Below, one piece after another: positions 6,701 through 8,191 of a stretch of DNA of 8,191 nucleotides (position 1 is its first letter; each line of letters starts with the position of its first letter). The notes under the pieces are model-generated. The model was given only the letters and a program-made list of their open reading frames with translations, made no database searches and was not told where the DNA came from. A program made the translations under genes and the position numbers. The DNA comes from Elusimicrobiota bacterium (GTDB taxonomy: Bacteria > Elusimicrobiota > Elusimicrobia > UBA1565 > UBA9628), in assembly GCA_028717865.1 (NCBI GenBank), contig JAQUMZ010000100.1, positions 1 through 8,191 on the forward strand, read 5' to 3'.

Positions 6701-8191
6701 GCCAATAAGCCCGCCCAGCAGCCGATCTACTACGGCGGCAACTTCACCGCCTCGCTCAAGCTCACCGAGGTCATGCGCCTCAACGCCAAGCAGCAGGCTC
6801 TCTTCGCCAGCGACCCGCGCAAGTTCATGCAGGAGGTCAACCTCGACTTCACCGGCTACGATCCCGACCTGAACCGGACCTTCCAGATCTCCGCCGAGGG
6901 CGAGAAAAAGAACTACTTCCGCACCGAGGTGGGACCCTCCTTCGACCTCGCGCGGCTGCTGCGGTCCCAGGACGCCTTCACCCTCGACCTCTTCTTCGCC
7001 AACACCTCGGGCACCGACGACATCGCCCAGCGCTCCATCGGCGCCACGGTGCTCAAGGGCTTCACCATTCGCGGCTCCGACGGCAAGCCCAAGGCCCAGA
7101 TCACCAACCGCCTCACCGGCGAGCTGGGGGAGAGCTACAACAGCGTGACCGACCGGCTCTCGGTGACCCTGCCGGACTACGGCGTGGTGGTCAGCGGCGA
7201 GGGCAAGATACTGGGTTCGGCCAAGACCTATTACGGGGAGGTCGCCAAGCAGATCGGCGGGCGCACGACCTTCGCGGTGGGCTACGGGTCGCGCTACGTG
7301 GGCATGAACAACCGGCTGTCGCTGTCGGCCAACACTTCCTTCACCCTGGGCGAGCTGTGGCAGACCGTCATCGGGAAGGCGGCCTCCGAGCTCAAGGGCG
7401 GCGAAACCCTCAAGGTCTTCGACAAGAAGCTGGACGACTTCTTCGCCGAGTCCTCCCGGCCGGCCGAGGGGGGGCGCGCCGCCCCCACGGTGGCGGCGCT
7501 AAAGGCCGTGTTCCAGCGCGACGTGGCGCGCCAGCTCGTCAGCCAGGAAATCGGCCGGCTTACGCGCGACATCCAGGACCTGCGCAAGGCCGGGGCCTTC
7601 CTGGACAACACGCGCATGCGCGGCATGGTGGGCTTCGTGACCAATCCGATCTCCAACGACGAGACCGACCGCGCCGTGGGCGGCGGCTTCGTGGCGGGCA
7701 CCTTCACGGAGCTGAGCCTGACCAAGTCCCAGAAGGCGCTCGTGGCGGCCAAGGCCGAGTCGCTCTACCGCGAGGGGCTGCGCCTGCAGACCCGTTTCGT
7801 GGACCTGGTCAAGGGCTGGCAGGAGGCGGTGATCGCCATGGCGCGGGCGCAGTGGGAGCTCAAGATGGCGGAGTTCTCCGTGCAGAACGCCCCCTCCGAG
7901 GCCGCCCGGCGCGAGGCCGCGGTGCGCCGGACCCGGGCCGCGGCCGCCCTGCACGAGGCCCTGGTGCGCTACAACGCCCTGGCCGGCCGGCCCGCGGACG
8001 CCGAGCCGCCCTTCGCCAACCTCGACGCCGCCGACCTCGAGTCGCTGCTCTACGAGATCCGCATGACCGTTGCGGCCCCGGAGCGCCTGGCCGAGGTGCT
8101 GCATTCGCTGGACCGTTCGGAGCTGGCGGCGCGCCTGGGCCCGGAGCCGTTCAACTTGGTCGACTGGCTGCCCTGGGTCGAGCGGCTCAGC
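674..8191 (+). CDS. Giant exported envelope protein with coiled-coil, beta-rich and TolC-like regions; 3' end outside window
   Basis: One frame runs 2506 codons from ATG 674 to the window edge with no stop. The nearest upstream in-frame stop is TAG 593-595 and there is no other ATG, GTG or TTG between, so the start is well defined even though no ribosome binding site is visible. Segments by residue: signal peptide 1-25; Ala/Pro/Gly low complexity 26-152, ending in FDGS (141-144); aromatic-rich helical domain 153-375; hydrophobic Gly/Pro-rich cluster 381-470; coiled coils about 651-763, 810-912 and 1690-1790, separated by helical domains; HEVVH at 1220-1224; Gly-rich linker about 1505-1530; beta-rich region 1874-2230; TolC-like helices from about 2277. 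I see only four cysteines (544, 1331, 1543, 1563), as is common in exported proteins. Export and an envelope location are inferred from the signal peptide and the C-terminal half. I do not recognise the family as a whole and assign no activity. A membrane-spanning transport or scaffold role is a guess. The gene stands alone here, so operon context is unknown. Confidence 0.92.
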   Translation, partial: MRDKVVAVLLSLSVLAAAPGTASYAAAAEVFARPAKGGAAGPAVLPALKAGLASALAPSLAAPASLNGALSGLHSGAPGLDDRPPAPSAGAEVRAAAVPRPVEAAPAADPQAPLEQLKAAADPAGRESGISGPGPGAGAAFDGSRSDADAPELNRYIHENYLGWRNVRGARYDPGLKPLPAAAGADRVIEQLARQFGFSRAELVDLAKKYRLTPEDPVSDWLAVYDRMQDYNRRQFKILDRKKYEGFRRLANKTYAEGWSGTLQRAAELHKHILGFFLRLPYHLFDSFVFGYFRQNISFAFWHSAENFLDLKDPDHKKSPKDVEDGKRPTLKWLEEVLHQHAFRNLGAWARLRTTPWVRLTDRFLIQPVLAPLLQFVSRRLALAAMSAVAMGLLGAFAPALPLSFALAAIPILGPFLLIVAQGVPAGLGFIPVVGPILAPVVAAAANALLKDLVLGPLLNTLILSSLMTLPASYREQAFELRKLDPTSPLSVADRVRALGRALASASFWRQNLRSFVSMASVGAEIEGIMAYAGSLDGLLSPGCEALTGRKFAVFQSIGAAVERPQGESPIPFGGAITWGNVLLYKAQEALGLNISDMTMRAVLGLKGAAHDTAENAALADLSAQQAVASASHRPDSSGYQVDPELYQQGPEAVLARIKELAAQPGALGREIAAVQDHMARLEAELRDTEGRAAQLRGQSRPISEVERAEYERLLAELQGKREEDYVQSKLAQLHDLKNPRSEDLERLRELKRLQDHYEAVLLPPPPGPDGMLEDLSFKDASLKALSEHMAQLAGRGPPAEGARGGPPVDAAVAQSISKLAQEIEDLRGQVRAEMANRDAASGLLAVANKSRNMALRDRRDGKEMLEFHQNLSRLATVMDLALSLNEIAAAQAAIKQMMDLLDKKLDKINRSRAGNQQGQQQAAGNNLDVEKWREELRQTIKDDDATKARVVENQGKATLASARFQAFRNDMSGLIGHIKAEDGGSGGDPLREYQRRLDLLPQAVKWRTDGGNPNDPDAFSLKQFQDDLALVEDYVKRAQDGISQLQTMPVEYAGVAIIAVPGPEVNVKNPTKEQVLQILAERQAYWRDKRADYQKSLDTVTRRMDPNNGRAVLDEFGDAAPESLPRWRAQQADELARSKTKAQQYLAQLDALAGHINAVTGSNIPMLSSLPVDELRAQLPAYGDKLRAVKFPPSENNPDVFVAQMDLVSVAKILPYAAHEVVHWARADATMTEIDKALATTLPEARDKIGAVVRMLDDVLADVDADRDYMNRGGSPQALIDRKLALVQVKILPVLRDAKALLENTLIPWQRSSIDTAQPRSGKLFELFDCQKTLWTEIQELYDKTVPWAMAPYGAAEGNKAEGHALIADFRKKLTDNRDGYEDAKGHNKGVKEYQAEVQNRKDPNYAGTEVMYGETQPYSLPRKISQYTAERAQRAAEINAQSGQINEILGKIEALSHGKYSFQSYRLPANVTADDAGVARVQGLVDNGTLRGLGNRLTAVGNEASAAAGSIGLGLGGGNTVPVGTQPPISLSEQQQIALLCLEAAKRLVPSSATAPESAACYYAVARFLFSDGIIDAAQDGLQNQVPVAEAFLAKLAKVLSGAIDDTARDDAYVDSGGTSESQEALYARKNATFGGLAAILQEAAAFFDVKQTWNQASFATIDKVASYYNSLGDVYDAGLQVNDSEVTALQKMREALKKTYDELEANRRKVTAWMTQLNDPHESALRRVSDSISELQVKTRAVLEANVEYHKLKDQVDRSQTILSSLLVRADAKQKELQAELAKPAAQGSLPPELVERVAALRPGAGGAWALPGADPRQTQALVVRKAEFGSFLDAVLGAFQGRNSGLDLSSLKGELLKDPRGLAGLIPGAAVLDFGDTADGFYLVYQTRFAVPNGLETGNWITLGNVAQLWGNNISVSGYQFASPPNDYNAPYGDKGVEVQVESLQGRKWVNYLNVALHRFALDVPADMKMETQAKATRVMIFDDFAMMLLGDRLYVGLAGFADFAANKPAQQPIYYGGNFTASLKLTEVMRLNAKQQALFASDPRKFMQEVNLDFTGYDPDLNRTFQISAEGEKKNYFRTEVGPSFDLARLLRSQDAFTLDLFFANTSGTDDIAQRSIGATVLKGFTIRGSDGKPKAQITNRLTGELGESYNSVTDRLSVTLPDYGVVVSGEGKILGSAKTYYGEVAKQIGGRTTFAVGYGSRYVGMNNRLSLSANTSFTLGELWQTVIGKAASELKGGETLKVFDKKLDDFFAESSRPAEGGRAAPTVAALKAVFQRDVARQLVSQEIGRLTRDIQDLRKAGAFLDNTRMRGMVGFVTNPISNDETDRAVGGGFVAGTFTELSLTKSQKALVAAKAESLYREGLRLQTRFVDLVKGWQEAVIAMARAQWELKMAEFSVQNAPSEAARREAAVRRTRAAAALHEALVRYNALAGRPADAEPPFANLDAADLESLLYEIRMTVAAPERLAEVLHSLDRSELAARLGPEPFNLVDWLPWVERLS
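1814..2083 (+). other. Hydrophobic Gly/Pro-rich cluster (residues 381-470), possible membrane-inserting domain
   Basis: About 90 nearly uncharged residues contain three or four stretches long enough to span a bilayer: about 381-398, 401-421, 428-448 and 453-470. The third is unusual in its proline and glycine content (GFIPVVGPILAPVV). The cluster is preceded by an aromatic-rich helix at 274-305 (nt 1493-1588, FF, YH, FVFGYF, FAFW) that could lie along a membrane surface. In a protein with a cleavable signal peptide this could anchor it in the inner membrane or form a membrane-active module. No family match is recognised. Confidence 0.6.
2624..3409 (+). other. Coiled-coil region (residues about 651-912)
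   Basis: Two long heptad-like stretches (about 651-763 and 810-912) are rich in Leu, Glu, Lys, Arg and Gln with hydrophobic residues every three to four positions, for example ARLEAEL, YERLLAEL and LERLRELKRLQ. They are separated by a proline hinge (PPPPGPDG, 764-771). A Gln-rich stretch (917-922) closes the region. This is consistent with an extended rod or oligomerisation segment. No specific coiled-coil family is recognised. Confidence 0.6.
6293..7360 (+). other. Beta-rich, possibly outer-membrane-barrel-like region (residues about 1874-2230)
   Basis: The composition switches from helical to strand-like. Alternating polar/hydrophobic runs appear with aromatic ends and Gly/Asn/Asp turns, for example FYLVYQTRFAV, KGVEVQVESL, RLYVGLAGFADF, NFTASLKLTEV, FTLDLFFAN, RLSVTLPDYGVVVSGEGKIL, TTFAVGYGSRYVG and RLSLSANTSFTL. 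Lysines are fewer than in the coiled coils and no cysteine is present. The pattern fits amphipathic transmembrane strands or a large beta-sandwich. Sequence reading alone does not separate the two. No named barrel family is recognised. Confidence 0.45.
7502..8191 (+). other. TolC/outer-membrane-efflux-like helical segment (residues about 2277-2506, continuing)
   Basis: The arrangement is: helix (2277-2311); strand-like piece MVGFVTNP (2318-2325); Gly-rich strand VGGGFVAGTFTELSLT (2335-2350); long helix from KSQKALVAAKAESLYREG through the WQEAVIAMARAQWELKMAEF region; Ala/Arg-rich helix ending in LVRYNALAGRP (2431-2440); then a Pro/Leu segment. This parallels the OEP repeat of TolC-family proteins, where a strand leads into two long antiparallel helices and the return helix often ends in a 'LNxLxGRP'-like turn. 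The match is from family recall, not an alignment. The rest of the module, if present, lies beyond the window. Confidence 0.45.

Noticed and set aside
7499..8104. Minus-strand open frame of 201 codons
   Set aside because: It is antisense to the TolC-like region. The Gly/His/Leu/Arg-rich product is a shadow.

Overview
The window is GC-rich, with G or C dominating third codon positions, and is bacterial in character. It holds two genes on the + strand: the 3' end of a small mobile-element-type gene at the left edge, and a very large gene that starts at 674 and runs off the right edge without a stop. The start of the large protein (signal peptide, then a long Ala/Pro-rich stretch ending in an FDGS motif) reminds me of oversized exported proteins in GC-rich Elusimicrobiota. 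That assignment is from memory and tentative. A signal peptide together with TolC-like and beta-barrel-like segments points to a cell with an outer membrane.

Positions 1-476 encode the C-terminal part of a protein ending in a DnaA domain IV-like helix-turn-helix. It resembles the C-terminal tail carried by some REP-associated tyrosine (Y1/HUH) transposases. Around its end lie a 15-base direct repeat (387-401 and 476-490, one mismatch), a tandem octamer (486-501) and the motif AAGGAACGTCCCCAT (566-580). All of these are of the kind I associate with such elements. The intergenic stretch 477-673 is A/T-richer than the rest and shows no convincing ribosome binding site, terminator or promoter.

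Positions 674-8191 are one uninterrupted reading frame of 2506 codons, still open at the window end. In order, the protein shows: signal peptide (residues 1-25); Ala/Pro/Gly low-complexity segment (26-152); aromatic-rich helical domain (153-375); hydrophobic Gly/Pro-rich cluster that could cross or enter a membrane (381-470); long alpha-helical and coiled-coil region (about 640-1790) containing an isolated HEVVH motif (1220-1224); beta-rich region with barrel-like alternating strands (about 1874-2230); and a helical C-terminal part resembling half of a TolC/outer-membrane-efflux protomer (about 2277-2460 and onward). I cannot name the protein. The best description is a giant exported envelope protein.

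The long open frames on the minus strand and in the other plus frames inside 674-8191 are GC-bias shadows of this gene and are not annotated. No RNA genes, CRISPR array or complete insertion sequence were seen.
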